Assembly: GCA_910584235.1 (NCBI GenBank)
Contig: CAJTZD010000006.1
Location: 2,736 to 66,735, forward strand
Reading direction: 5' to 3'
DNA length: 64,000 bases
Source: an uncultured Acetatifactor sp.
GTDB taxonomy: Bacteria > Bacillota > Clostridia > Lachnospirales > Lachnospiraceae
The notes under the pieces were generated by a model. It was not told where the DNA came from. It saw nothing but the letters and a program-made list of their open reading frames with translations, and ran no database searches. A program made the translations under genes and the position numbers. How positions within the stretch are numbered: position 1 is the first letter of the stretch; every line of letters begins with the position of its first letter. Positions 23,947 to 32,345 of the stretch are shown one piece after another.

Positions 23947-24843
23947 TTACCCCTTAATGCCTCCCAGAGAAATCCCGTCCATAATGTATTTCTGGAAAAA
24001 ACAGAAAAACAGCATAGGCGGCACCAGTCCAAAGGTCAGCAGCATCAGGTACTCGTCCACAGGCATGGAGGTTTTGCTGCTTAAGATAGTCTGCCCGATG
24101 GGCATTTTATACTTCGTCTTAATCAACAGCGAGGGCCACAGGAACGTCCCCCATCCGCCCACCACCGTGAAAATTGCCACGGACATGAATACAGGCCGGC
24201 TTAAAGGCATGATAATCTTCGCGAATATCCCCAGCTCCGTCCCTCCGTCAATCCGCGCCGCCTCCAGATAGGAGGTGGAAATCCCGTCAAAGAAGCTCTT
24301 GAACAGCAGTGTGTTGAACGCGTTCCCCCCATGCATAATCCAGAGGGGCAGATAGCTGTCCATCATGTTGATGCCAAACAGGCCGTTGGTGAGATTGATG
24401 AACAGAGGCACCATGCTCAGGTTCCCGGGCATCATCATGGACCACAGCACTACCATCATCACTGCCTTGCTCCCCGCAGGCTTTAAGCGGGACAGCACGT
24501 ATCCCCCCAGGCCGCAGCAGAACAGGGAAAAAGCCACATCCCCCACTATCATCACCAGAGTGGCCAGGTAGGAGGCCCCCAAATCCTGCCGTTTCCAGAC
24601 TCTGGCAAGCTTCGAAAGGTCAATCTCCTCCGGCAGCAGAGAGGGCGGCACCTGCATGAACTCCCGGGTTCCCTTAAAGGAGGACAGAAGCATCCAGAAC
24701 ACCGGCAGAATGAATATCATGCTGATAAAGATAAAGAAGACCACCAGCACGGCCTGTATCACTTTCGCTTTGGTCTGTCGCATCTCCACGTCCAGAATGA
24801 TGCTAGTCCTGTTTTCCTCTTTTCTTTTTAATTTACCTTTCAA
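23947..24843 (-). CDS. Carbohydrate ABC transporter permease (MalG-type)
   Basis: A 298-residue inner-membrane subunit with six helices. The coupling EAA loop EAARIDGGTELGIFAKIIMP, which docks on the ATPase, is present about 100 residues from the C terminus. It lies 14 bp after the MalF-type gene in a binding protein-permease-permease order. No ATPase is encoded here; such systems usually share a MsmK-type ATPase encoded elsewhere. Confidence 0.92.
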   Translation of the reverse strand: MKGKLKRKEENRTSIILDVEMRQTKAKVIQAVLVVFFIFISMIFILPVFWMLLSSFKGTREFMQVPPSLLPEEIDLSKLARVWKRQDLGASYLATLVMIVGDVAFSLFCCGLGGYVLSRLKPAGSKAVMMVVLWSMMMPGNLSMVPLFINLTNGLFGINMMDSYLPLWIMHGGNAFNTLLFKSFFDGISTSYLEAARIDGGTELGIFAKIIMPLSRPVFMSVAIFTVVGGWGTFLWPSLLIKTKYKMPIGQTILSSKTSMPVDEYLMLLTFGLVPPMLFFCFFQKYIMDGISLGGIKG

Positions 24844-24857
24844 ATCGGCGCCTCCTC

Positions 24858-25742
24858 TCAGCTCTCCACATTTACTTTCTTCTCCAGTTTAAAATAGAAC
24901 ATGGTCAGCAGCACCAGCAGCAAGAACATAACCACGTTCACGGCCAGGGCGTTTCCAATCTTAAAGTACTGGAACGCGTAGCGGTAGGCCAGAAGCCCCA
25001 GGGACATGGAGGCATTGTTGGGGCCGCCGCCGGTCATGGCCAGGGGCTCCTCCATAACCTGGAACACCGCAATGATCTGCCGCACGAAATTCAGCAGCAG
25101 GATACCCGACACCTGGGGAAGCATTATATACCGAATGCGCTTCCGGATGCCGGCTCCGTCCACCAGCGCCGCCTCGTAGAGCTCCCTGCTCACCCCTTGC
25201 AGCGCCGCCAGGTAGAGCAATAACGTGCCGCCCATGGATTTCCAGGTGGAGGAGATGAGTATCAGCGGAATGGTCATACCCGAATTCTGCAGCCAGGTCT
25301 TCGGCTCCACCCCAAACCACCCCAGCAGCATGTTCAGCAGGCCGCTGCCGTTGGGATAGTACATGTAGTACCAGAGCATGGATATGGCGATGCCCGGCGC
25401 CATGCTGGGCAGATACATGGCGAACCGAAAAAATCCTTTCCCCCGAATCACCTCATTGAGCATCACCGCCAGCACAAAGGGCACCCAGAACCCGATGATC
25501 AGCGACCAGAATACATAGAGCAGGGTGTTGAACAGGGTCCTCATAAACCCGGTATCGCTCATGATGATCCTGTAATTCTGAAACCCTGCGAACTCCACAG
25601 GGGTATATCCTTTCATCTCAAAAAAAGACCATATGACGCCCTGTACCGTAGGCATCCAGAGGGTATACAGGATGCACAGCAGGAACGGCAGGAACAAAAG
25701 CCATCCTGCCAGATGCTTTCTCGCTTTCTTCATTTTCTCCAT
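24858..25742 (-). CDS. Sugar ABC transporter permease (MalF-type)
   Basis: A 294-residue membrane subunit with six helices. The EAA loop YEAALVDGAGIRKRIRYIML is present, followed by FQVMEEPLAMTGGGPNNAS, characteristic of the MalF/UgpA branch. ATG 25742 is chosen because AAAGGCG lies upstream; an earlier GTG is too close to that site. It pairs with the MalG-type protein to form the channel. Confidence 0.92.
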   Translation of the reverse strand: MEKMKKARKHLAGWLLFLPFLLCILYTLWMPTVQGVIWSFFEMKGYTPVEFAGFQNYRIIMSDTGFMRTLFNTLLYVFWSLIIGFWVPFVLAVMLNEVIRGKGFFRFAMYLPSMAPGIAISMLWYYMYYPNGSGLLNMLLGWFGVEPKTWLQNSGMTIPLILISSTWKSMGGTLLLYLAALQGVSRELYEAALVDGAGIRKRIRYIMLPQVSGILLLNFVRQIIAVFQVMEEPLAMTGGGPNNASMSLGLLAYRYAFQYFKIGNALAVNVVMFLLLVLLTMFYFKLEKKVNVES

Positions 25743-25970
25743 AGTTACCACGCCTTTCTGCAGCTTGCCTCATGCGCAGGTGCCGGAAGTCCGCCTCCCC
25801 TGCCTGTGCGCCGCCCATTCGCCATGTGGCGGCATGTTCCCGGTGCCGACCGGCGTCCGGAAAGACAGACAGGCCCGGCCCGAATGGCCGAACCTGCCTT
25901 TTTGCGTCAAGTTCCGTAAGTCTGTCTTTCCGTTATCCGGCGTCAGCCTTTGCAATGCTTTTCCCATGCA

Positions 25971-27485
25971 TCAGTTTTCATTGTCCAGATAATTGACCTG
26001 GAAATCATTGGCCGCCCTCTCCAGGATGGCAGGGATATCCGCGTTCTCGTCCTGGAGCACCTCCTGGATGCAGTTGTCCAGAATGCTGTACAGCTCCTGG
26101 GCGCAGACTTCGGGCTCCGGCCTGAAGATTACATCATCATCATCAAGATAGCTTCTGAAGTTGTCCATATTGGCATTGGCATACTTTTTGTGAATGGCGG
26201 TCTTCTTCTCATAGCTGTCGCCGCCTTTCCATACAACACTCCACAGCTCGTCCAGTACGGGTACGCCTTTCTCTGCGTATCCTTTCATCAGGGCATCATA
26301 GTTCTCCTCTGCCTCGGGGGGCATCTCAGGTCCGATACCGATATGATCCATCCATTTAAACAGCGCGTCATATTTCTCAGGACCCGCACTATTGGGAATC
26401 ATATAGACGTTTCCTCCGCTCAGGGCATAGCGTCCCTCAGGACCTGCGGGCATTTTGCCCCATGCCATGTGGTCCGGATTCATCTGATACTGGTCGATAT
26501 ACCAGGCCATGTTGGAGTAGCTTAAATCGCCGATCATCATAGCCACCTGTTCCGAGCCGTAGGTGCTGTAATATTCATTGCTGTCCACGAACAGATTGTC
26601 CGACAGGGCGTTGTATTTCCATTTCAAATCATGGACGAACTGCAGCGCCGCGGCGCATTCCTCACTGTTAAAGGCCGCCACCCATTTTCCGTCTTCCTGC
26701 TTCAGAAATTCCGTACCGTAGGACCAGGCAATATTGGTGAAGAGCCATCCGCCGGTATTAGTCATGGTGGGCATCTGGAAGCCAATCTTCCCCGTCTTCT
26801 CCTTGATTCTTCCCGCCAGCTCTCCCAGCTCCTCCCAGGTGTCCGGCCAGGGGATGGTACCATCCTCGTTCAGCTCCCCGGCCTCTTCAAACAGGCCTTT
26901 GTTGGCCACCAGGCCCAGGGTATACACATAGTCCGGCACATAATAAATTTTCCCGTCAATGGTCACCAGTTCTTTTACATTGTCGTCTATCTTGTCCGTG
27001 TAGCCGTACTTGTCCATCATCTCCGTCAGGTCAGAGGCATATCCCGCCTCCGCGATCCGATTCACTTCCGTGAAATATGTCATCCCCAGATCCGGAAGCT
27101 GATTAGCCGCAGCCTTAGGCAGGAATTCACTGACGCTGTACCCCCAGTTCTCCTCCTTGACAGTAATCCAGGGATATTTGTCCTCAAACTCTTCCTTACT
27201 CTTTTCCATTGCGGCATACCGGGAAGCGTCCGTCTCTTCCTTCGGCCACCCGCCGATGGAAATCTCCACCGGTGTCTGGTCCCCGTCGGCGGCTTCTTCC
27301 CCGCCGGATTCCTCCGGGGCGGACGTCTCCTCAGACGCAGAGGACTCTTTCGAAGCGGATGCTTCCTCCTGCTTGCTCTGGGAACTTTCCTGAGTCTCTT
27401 TCTCCCCGCAGCCTAAGCAGGACATGGCCAGAATCCCCGCCAACAATACAGCGCCACATTTTTTCACAATCATTTTTCTCCTCAT
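25971..27485 (-). CDS. Extracellular sugar-binding lipoprotein
   Basis: A 504-residue solute-binding protein of the MalE-like group. The lipoprotein signal (basic MRRKMIVKK, then a hydrophobic stretch and a Cys lipobox around LAMSCLGC) anchors it outside the membrane. A Ser/Glu-rich linker of about 50 residues follows. The mature domain has typical PDLGMTYFTEVNRIAE and GLVANKGLFEEAG segments. ATG 27485 follows AAAGGAAACAGT. It is first in the importer operon and divergent from the YesN-type regulator. Confidence 0.92.
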   Translation of the reverse strand: MRRKMIVKKCGAVLLAGILAMSCLGCGEKETQESSQSKQEEASASKESSASEETSAPEESGGEEAADGDQTPVEISIGGWPKEETDASRYAAMEKSKEEFEDKYPWITVKEENWGYSVSEFLPKAAANQLPDLGMTYFTEVNRIAEAGYASDLTEMMDKYGYTDKIDDNVKELVTIDGKIYYVPDYVYTLGLVANKGLFEEAGELNEDGTIPWPDTWEELGELAGRIKEKTGKIGFQMPTMTNTGGWLFTNIAWSYGTEFLKQEDGKWVAAFNSEECAAALQFVHDLKWKYNALSDNLFVDSNEYYSTYGSEQVAMMIGDLSYSNMAWYIDQYQMNPDHMAWGKMPAGPEGRYALSGGNVYMIPNSAGPEKYDALFKWMDHIGIGPEMPPEAEENYDALMKGYAEKGVPVLDELWSVVWKGGDSYEKKTAIHKKYANANMDNFRSYLDDDDVIFRPEPEVCAQELYSILDNCIQEVLQDENADIPAILERAANDFQVNYLDNEN

Positions 27486-27638
27486 ACTGTTTCCTTTCTC
27501 AATTTCCGCCAACACCAATTAGTGACATCTCTATACTAACCGCAATATTGCACAAGCCGCAAGAGGAATTATGTGGCAGAAAACAGCAATATCCTGCGCA
27601 ATCTCTTCCCTGTCCTTTTCTCTTTCTCAAATTTATGC

Positions 27639-27713
27639 TATAATCTGCCCAGGAACTGTAAAGTTTGGAAGTACACTTCCAAATTCTGATTGGTACGCCC
27701 GCCAGAGGCGGGC
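27639..27713 (+). promoter_or_regulatory. Promoter and palindromes before the YesN-type gene
   Basis: A consensus TATAAT at 27639-27644, then a perfect 20-bp dyad TTTGGAAGT-AC-ACTTCCAAA at 27664-27683 just after the expected start of transcription, and a GCCCGCC/GGCGGGC hairpin at 27697-27713. The dyad could be an operator or a leader stem. Confidence 0.5.
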
Positions 27714-27743
27714 ATAGGGGTATAAAAATGAGGGGAATGGCAA

Positions 27744-29465
27744 ATGGGAAATTCTTTGTTCAGGATACTGTTCGTAGACGATGAAATCCATGTATTGCGG
27801 GGCATGAAAAACAGCTATGACTGGGGCTCGCTGGGCTTTCATGTGGTGGGGGAGGCCGGGGACGCGGACTCCGCCCTGGCCCTGGCCAGGAAGATGCTGC
27901 CCGACGTGGTGATTACGGATATCTGCATGGACGGCAGGGACGGGCTTTCTTTGATTACGGATTTGAAGTCTTTAAATCCCGCCACGGAGGTCATCATCCT
28001 GTCGGGATACCCTGACTTTCAATACGCCAAATCCGCCATGGAAAGAGGGGCCTTTGCCTATTTGCTGAAGCCCCTGAAGAATTCGGAATTTCTGGAGACC
28101 CTGGAGCGGGTCAAGGCCAGGCTGTGGAGCCTGCGCCGGGAGATTCCCTCCCATTTTCTCTCCCATCTGCTGCAGCTTTCCCCCTCCGGGGCGGACAGCG
28201 TGGCGGCCCTGGCCGCCGAGTACCGGCTGCATCTGCCCGGGGAGAGTTTCTTTGTGGCGATTTTACGAATCGACGGCCCTAGGGCCGCTCTTTCCCAGGA
28301 GGGGGACTGCGACGCTCCCCCGGCCTCCCCTGCGGAGGACGGGGCCTACGATGCCCTCCTGGCCTTTTTCCAGGAAAGATTTCCCGGCGAAGACCCTTTC
28401 TTCGTCTGCCGCAAGCAGGAAAGGCATCCCCATATGGCCGCCCTGATTTACTGTCGGGACCGCCGGCTCCGGGAGACGCTTCTGGGCAATATCCGGGAAC
28501 TGGCGAAGAACTATACCAGAAAGACCGGACTGGCCCTGACTTTGGACGCCAGCGGCCTGAAATCGGACATCGCTTCTGTGCGGGAGGCCTATCTGGAGGC
28601 TTCCCGCTGCCTGCTGGACGGCTGCGGCTGTGTTCCTGCCGGTAGGCCTGACTTCCGGACAGGTGCGTCCCCGAAGCAGCCTCCTTTGCCTCCCCAGGCC
28701 TCCGCTTCTCACGAGACAGACTCCGTCACAGGGCACAGCCCCGGGGCAGCCGCCGACAGCGACGTCTTCCAGCTCCGTCGCGATGCCCCGGCCCCATCCA
28801 CCTTTATCGGTCCCGGGGAACTGTCTCAGATTGTCTCCGGCATCCGCACCTTAAACCGCCCCCTGACGGAGGAGACGGTGCACGCCTGCTTTGCCAGATT
28901 AAAGTCCCTGAAAAGCCCCGACTGGGACATGGTCCGCAATGCCATCGCCCAACTGGCCATGCAGATTGTATCCGTGGCCGCGGTGAACCAGGAATCCATG
29001 GGGCTGGTATTCGGCAGGACTCCGCTGCCCGCCGTGGAACTGTTTTCCATGAACCTGTTTTCCGAAATGCAGGATTACATCCGGCAGCTCATTGACGCGG
29101 TATTTGACCACGCAGATATCATCATCCAGATTCCGGCAAAATACTCCAAACCCGTCAGGGATACCCAGATATACATTTATCGCAACTACCCCCTGCGCAT
29201 CAATGTGGATACCATCGCCAATGCGCTCCACATCAACAAATACCATCTGATGCGGCTCTTCAAGCAGGAGACCGGCGGCACCATCGGCGAATTCCTCACG
29301 TCCACCCGGATAGAGGCCGCCTGTAAGCTGTTGCAGGACAGGGATTGTCCGGTTTCCGAGGCCGGGCGCTATGCGGGCTACCCGGACGCCAACTACTTCG
29401 GCAAGGTATTCAAGAAGCAGACGGGGCTTCTTCCCTCGGAATACCGGGAGCGGACTTCAAAGTAA
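27744..29465 (+). CDS. Response regulator with AraC-type output (YesN-like)
   Basis: A 573-residue transcription factor. The receiver domain (1-125) shows FVDDE, phospho-acceptor D59 in VITDICMDGRDG, and the Lys of LLKPLK. A long middle region includes a variable Ser/Pro-rich linker (about 295-350). The C-terminal ~100 residues hold two AraC helix-turn-helix units (VDTIANALHINKYHLMRLFK and AGRYAGYPDANYFGKVFKK). It likely activates the adjacent importer/oxidoreductase operon when phosphorylated by the YesM-type kinase. Confidence 0.92.
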   Translation: MGNSLFRILFVDDEIHVLRGMKNSYDWGSLGFHVVGEAGDADSALALARKMLPDVVITDICMDGRDGLSLITDLKSLNPATEVIILSGYPDFQYAKSAMERGAFAYLLKPLKNSEFLETLERVKARLWSLRREIPSHFLSHLLQLSPSGADSVAALAAEYRLHLPGESFFVAILRIDGPRAALSQEGDCDAPPASPAEDGAYDALLAFFQERFPGEDPFFVCRKQERHPHMAALIYCRDRRLRETLLGNIRELAKNYTRKTGLALTLDASGLKSDIASVREAYLEASRCLLDGCGCVPAGRPDFRTGASPKQPPLPPQASASHETDSVTGHSPGAAADSDVFQLRRDAPAPSTFIGPGELSQIVSGIRTLNRPLTEETVHACFARLKSLKSPDWDMVRNAIAQLAMQIVSVAAVNQESMGLVFGRTPLPAVELFSMNLFSEMQDYIRQLIDAVFDHADIIIQIPAKYSKPVRDTQIYIYRNYPLRINVDTIANALHINKYHLMRLFKQETGGTIGEFLTSTRIEAACKLLQDRDCPVSEAGRYAGYPDANYFGKVFKKQTGLLPSEYRERTSK

Positions 29466-29498
29466 ATTTTGCGAAGTGCAAAGAACAGGAGCAAAGCC

Positions 29499-30467
29499 AT
29501 GTTTCAGACATTCAGTAACCGAATCAAATATATTGTCTCCGCCGTATCCCTCTCGGCGGTGGCAGTCTATCTGGTGGTCATCTTTTTCCTGTATTCCCGG
29601 TTCCTCCAGGAAGATTATCTGCAGAAAGCCACCCATATCAACAACATGCTGGCTCAGACCGTAAGCGCCCATCTGGAACAGGTTATGAATGCCTCCCTGT
29701 TCTTTGACCTGCCCGAGGATTTTGAGAGCCAGGTGGCTTTCCACGCCGCCCTCACCCGGTCTTTCAGGGGATATATCTCCTCCAACAATGACTTTAAGAA
29801 TATCGCCTTTTTTACGGACACGGATGCCTACTACTATCTCTCCTCCGACAGCGCCTATATGGACGGCTTGATTTCCTCCATCCGAAGCGCTCCCGCCTCA
29901 GAGTCCGAGCAGGACAAGTGGTTCTATATCCCCGCCAGCCCCAGCCTCAACTTCCGCCTAATGTACCTGCATCCTGTGCGGGATAAAAGCGGCGCCTTAG
30001 CCGGACATCTGGCCATGTTTATCGACCCCAAAACCTTTCTGGAGGACAGTACCCTTATCCCCAATGCCTTTACGGAAGATTTCACGCTGTACCTGCGCCT
30101 TGACCAGGAGCAGTTCTGCCCGCTTCTCTCCCATGCACCCGGCGAAGAGCACTCGTTCCCGACAAAGATTCCCTTTTCCATGGAAGCCATGACTCAGAGG
30201 GACTACGGCTCCTTTTTTATCAGCATTCCCCTGGCGGAGGCCGGGCTTTGTCTCCAGACCATGGTTACCCCCGGCTCCCTTTATCAGAAGCAGTTTACCA
30301 TGGGACTGATACTGGCCGGCATTTTCCTGGTCTCCTGCCTGTGCGTGATTTTCCTTATCTCCCGCTACACTCGAGGGCTGGTGCAGAAACTGGAGACCCT
30401 TAACCGCAAAATTGACGCATTCACTTCCGCACAGCGAGAGGAGGTCTTCCATGAAAACTCCCAGTAA
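29499..30467 (+). CDS. Membrane sensor protein without kinase domain
   Basis: A 322-residue protein from ATG 29499 (AGGAG upstream). It has a helix near the N terminus (about 13-33), a ~240-residue extracellular domain of the Cache type seen in YesM kinases, a second helix (about 265-287), then only ~35 cytoplasmic residues. No DHp, ATPase or complete HAMP domain follows. It overlaps the kinase gene by 17 bp. It may be a co-sensor for the kinase or the surviving front half of a second kinase. Confidence 0.7.
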   Translation: MFQTFSNRIKYIVSAVSLSAVAVYLVVIFFLYSRFLQEDYLQKATHINNMLAQTVSAHLEQVMNASLFFDLPEDFESQVAFHAALTRSFRGYISSNNDFKNIAFFTDTDAYYYLSSDSAYMDGLISSIRSAPASESEQDKWFYIPASPSLNFRLMYLHPVRDKSGALAGHLAMFIDPKTFLEDSTLIPNAFTEDFTLYLRLDQEQFCPLLSHAPGEEHSFPTKIPFSMEAMTQRDYGSFFISIPLAEAGLCLQTMVTPGSLYQKQFTMGLILAGIFLVSCLCVIFLISRYTRGLVQKLETLNRKIDAFTSAQREEVFHENSQ

Positions 30468-32148
30468 CATCAAAATACGCTGGTTTCTCCTGCTTTTCCT
30501 CTTCCTGAGCATCATGATTCCCTCCTCCCTGGCCATGCTCAGCATCCACAGCTTTACCAGGAGAACCATCCGGGAGGAATATACGGACAGCTATATGGAG
30601 TCCATCTCCGCCGAAATCGAGAACAACTTCTCCCTCCTGATTTTCCAGCTGAACCTTACCTATCTGCAGTTGATTACAAATCAGGCGTATAAAAGTCTGA
30701 TTCTGGACACCTCCCTGTCCGGGGAGGAAAGATATGCGGAGCTTGCCTCCGCCATGGATGCCATTCTGACCCAGACCGGCATCACTGCCATTATCGATTA
30801 CCTGGGCCCGGACGGCGAACTCTACCGCTTCGGCGCCGACCCGTCCGACTTCCCTGCGCCGGATGCCCAATTCGCGGACACCCTGGGCCATGTCCGGTTC
30901 ACCTTTTCCCCACGGCCTGTGTACTACCAAAGCAGGAACTACTTTGCCGTGGGCAGAAAGCTGTACAATTATACCAGCAACATGGATTTAGGCTATGCCG
31001 TCCTCTACCTGGACGAGAACAACTTAAGCTCCCTCTACGCCGTTTCCTCCGACGAACAGAGCCTGTTCTTCATCTCCTCCGACGGCATGGTGCTCTTTCA
31101 CCCTGATGAGACCTATATCGGAGCCAGGCTCTACCTGCCCGGGGAGCTTTTTTCCATGCCCGGGGGCAACTGGACCTATATGCAGCGGGAGCTTAAGGAC
31201 GCTTCCATCCAAAACCCCCTGACCATTACCTGCATTCTCTCCAACGAAACCCTTTTTCGCAGGATGGACCGGATGCTTGTGCTGCTGTTTGTCTCCTATG
31301 GACTGATTCTGGTCATTGCTTTCGGGATTTCCACCTTGCTTTCCTCCAGGCTCATCCGGCATCTGTCCAGGCTGCGCAGCCGCATGGAGCATTTCTCCCT
31401 GGAGGACCGTACGCCCCTGACCCAGTCCCCGGCCAATGAAATCAGCTCCCTGGAAGCCAGCTTTGACAAAATGTCCGGAGAAATCCGCAGGCTGGTGGCG
31501 GACATCGAGCAGGCCAAAGACCAGGAGCACCAGGCCCAGTTAAGCGCCCTCCAGTCCCAGATTAATCCCCATTTCATCTACAATGCCCTGGATTCCATCA
31601 GTTGGAAAGCAAAGGAGAACCGCCAGTATGAGATAGACGATATGATCGTCACCCTGGCCACCTATTTCCGCTTGGGGCTCCACAAGGGAGACAGCATCAT
31701 CACCATCCGCCATGAACTGGAACATGTGAAGAGCTATCTGCAGATCGAGACCATGCGCTTCCCCAATCTGTTCCGCGTCCGGTGGGATATCGATGCCTCC
31801 GCCTATGACTGCCTGACGCCCAAAATCATTCTGCAGCCGGTGGTGGAGAACTGTATCAAACACGGCTTTCGGGAGATGCGGCAGGGCGGCCTCATCGGTA
31901 TCCGAAATTTCCGCCAGGGCGACGATATTGTCTTCGAAATTTCCGACAATGGCAGAGGGCTTTCCGGGGAAAAAGATTCCGACGCCGCTTCCTCCAAAAC
32001 GGGAGGATACGGCCTCTACAACATCAATGAGCGCCTGACACGGCACTTCGGGGCGGACTACGGCCTGCGGATAACGGACAATCCGGGCGGCGGGACTCTT
32101 GTGGTGCTCCGCATTAAATACCGGAGAGAGGACAATTCTGTCCGCTGA
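30451..32148 (+). CDS. YesM-type sensor histidine kinase
   Basis: A 565-residue membrane kinase (ATG 30451 after GAGAGGAGG). Two transmembrane helices flank an extracellular Cache-like sensor. A HAMP segment (SSRLIRHLSRLRSRMEHF) and a coiled stretch lead to the His_kinase block, with the phospho-acceptor in QINPHFIYNALDSISW. The ATPase domain has N in QPVVENCIKHGF, then ISDNGRGLSG and GYGLYNINERL. It is the partner of the upstream response regulator; the signal is probably a sugar sensed outside the cell. Confidence 0.92.
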   Translation: MKTPSNIKIRWFLLLFLFLSIMIPSSLAMLSIHSFTRRTIREEYTDSYMESISAEIENNFSLLIFQLNLTYLQLITNQAYKSLILDTSLSGEERYAELASAMDAILTQTGITAIIDYLGPDGELYRFGADPSDFPAPDAQFADTLGHVRFTFSPRPVYYQSRNYFAVGRKLYNYTSNMDLGYAVLYLDENNLSSLYAVSSDEQSLFFISSDGMVLFHPDETYIGARLYLPGELFSMPGGNWTYMQRELKDASIQNPLTITCILSNETLFRRMDRMLVLLFVSYGLILVIAFGISTLLSSRLIRHLSRLRSRMEHFSLEDRTPLTQSPANEISSLEASFDKMSGEIRRLVADIEQAKDQEHQAQLSALQSQINPHFIYNALDSISWKAKENRQYEIDDMIVTLATYFRLGLHKGDSIITIRHELEHVKSYLQIETMRFPNLFRVRWDIDASAYDCLTPKIILQPVVENCIKHGFREMRQGGLIGIRNFRQGDDIVFEISDNGRGLSGEKDSDAASSKTGGYGLYNINERLTRHFGADYGLRITDNPGGGTLVVLRIKYRREDNSVR

Positions 32149-32177
32149 CACACAAAGACGCAAAAAACTTCCACCGA

Positions 32178-32224
32178 CAAAAAGCAGGGCCCCGGCACAG
32201 AAATCTCTCCGCCGCAGCCCTGCT
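32178..32224 (-). terminator. Terminator of glnN
   Basis: An AGCAGGGC/GCCCTGCT stem followed by TTTTTG on the minus strand, about 120 bp past the glnN stop codon. Confidence 0.5.
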
Positions 32225-32345
32225 GCCTCTTATCCCAAATTATTGCCGCCTGTTCTTTGTATTCTCACAAGCCGGAAACCAGTGCAAGTCCGCAAGAATA
32301 CTTATACAAGACGAACCTTGCCCCCTTAGAAAATCTTCATTCCGT

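Noticed and set aside
22557..23957. Plus-strand ORF of 466 codons
   Set aside because: Antisense shadow of the FAD oxidoreductase caused by its GC-rich codons and 60-bp repeats; Cys/Pro-rich and unlike any protein.
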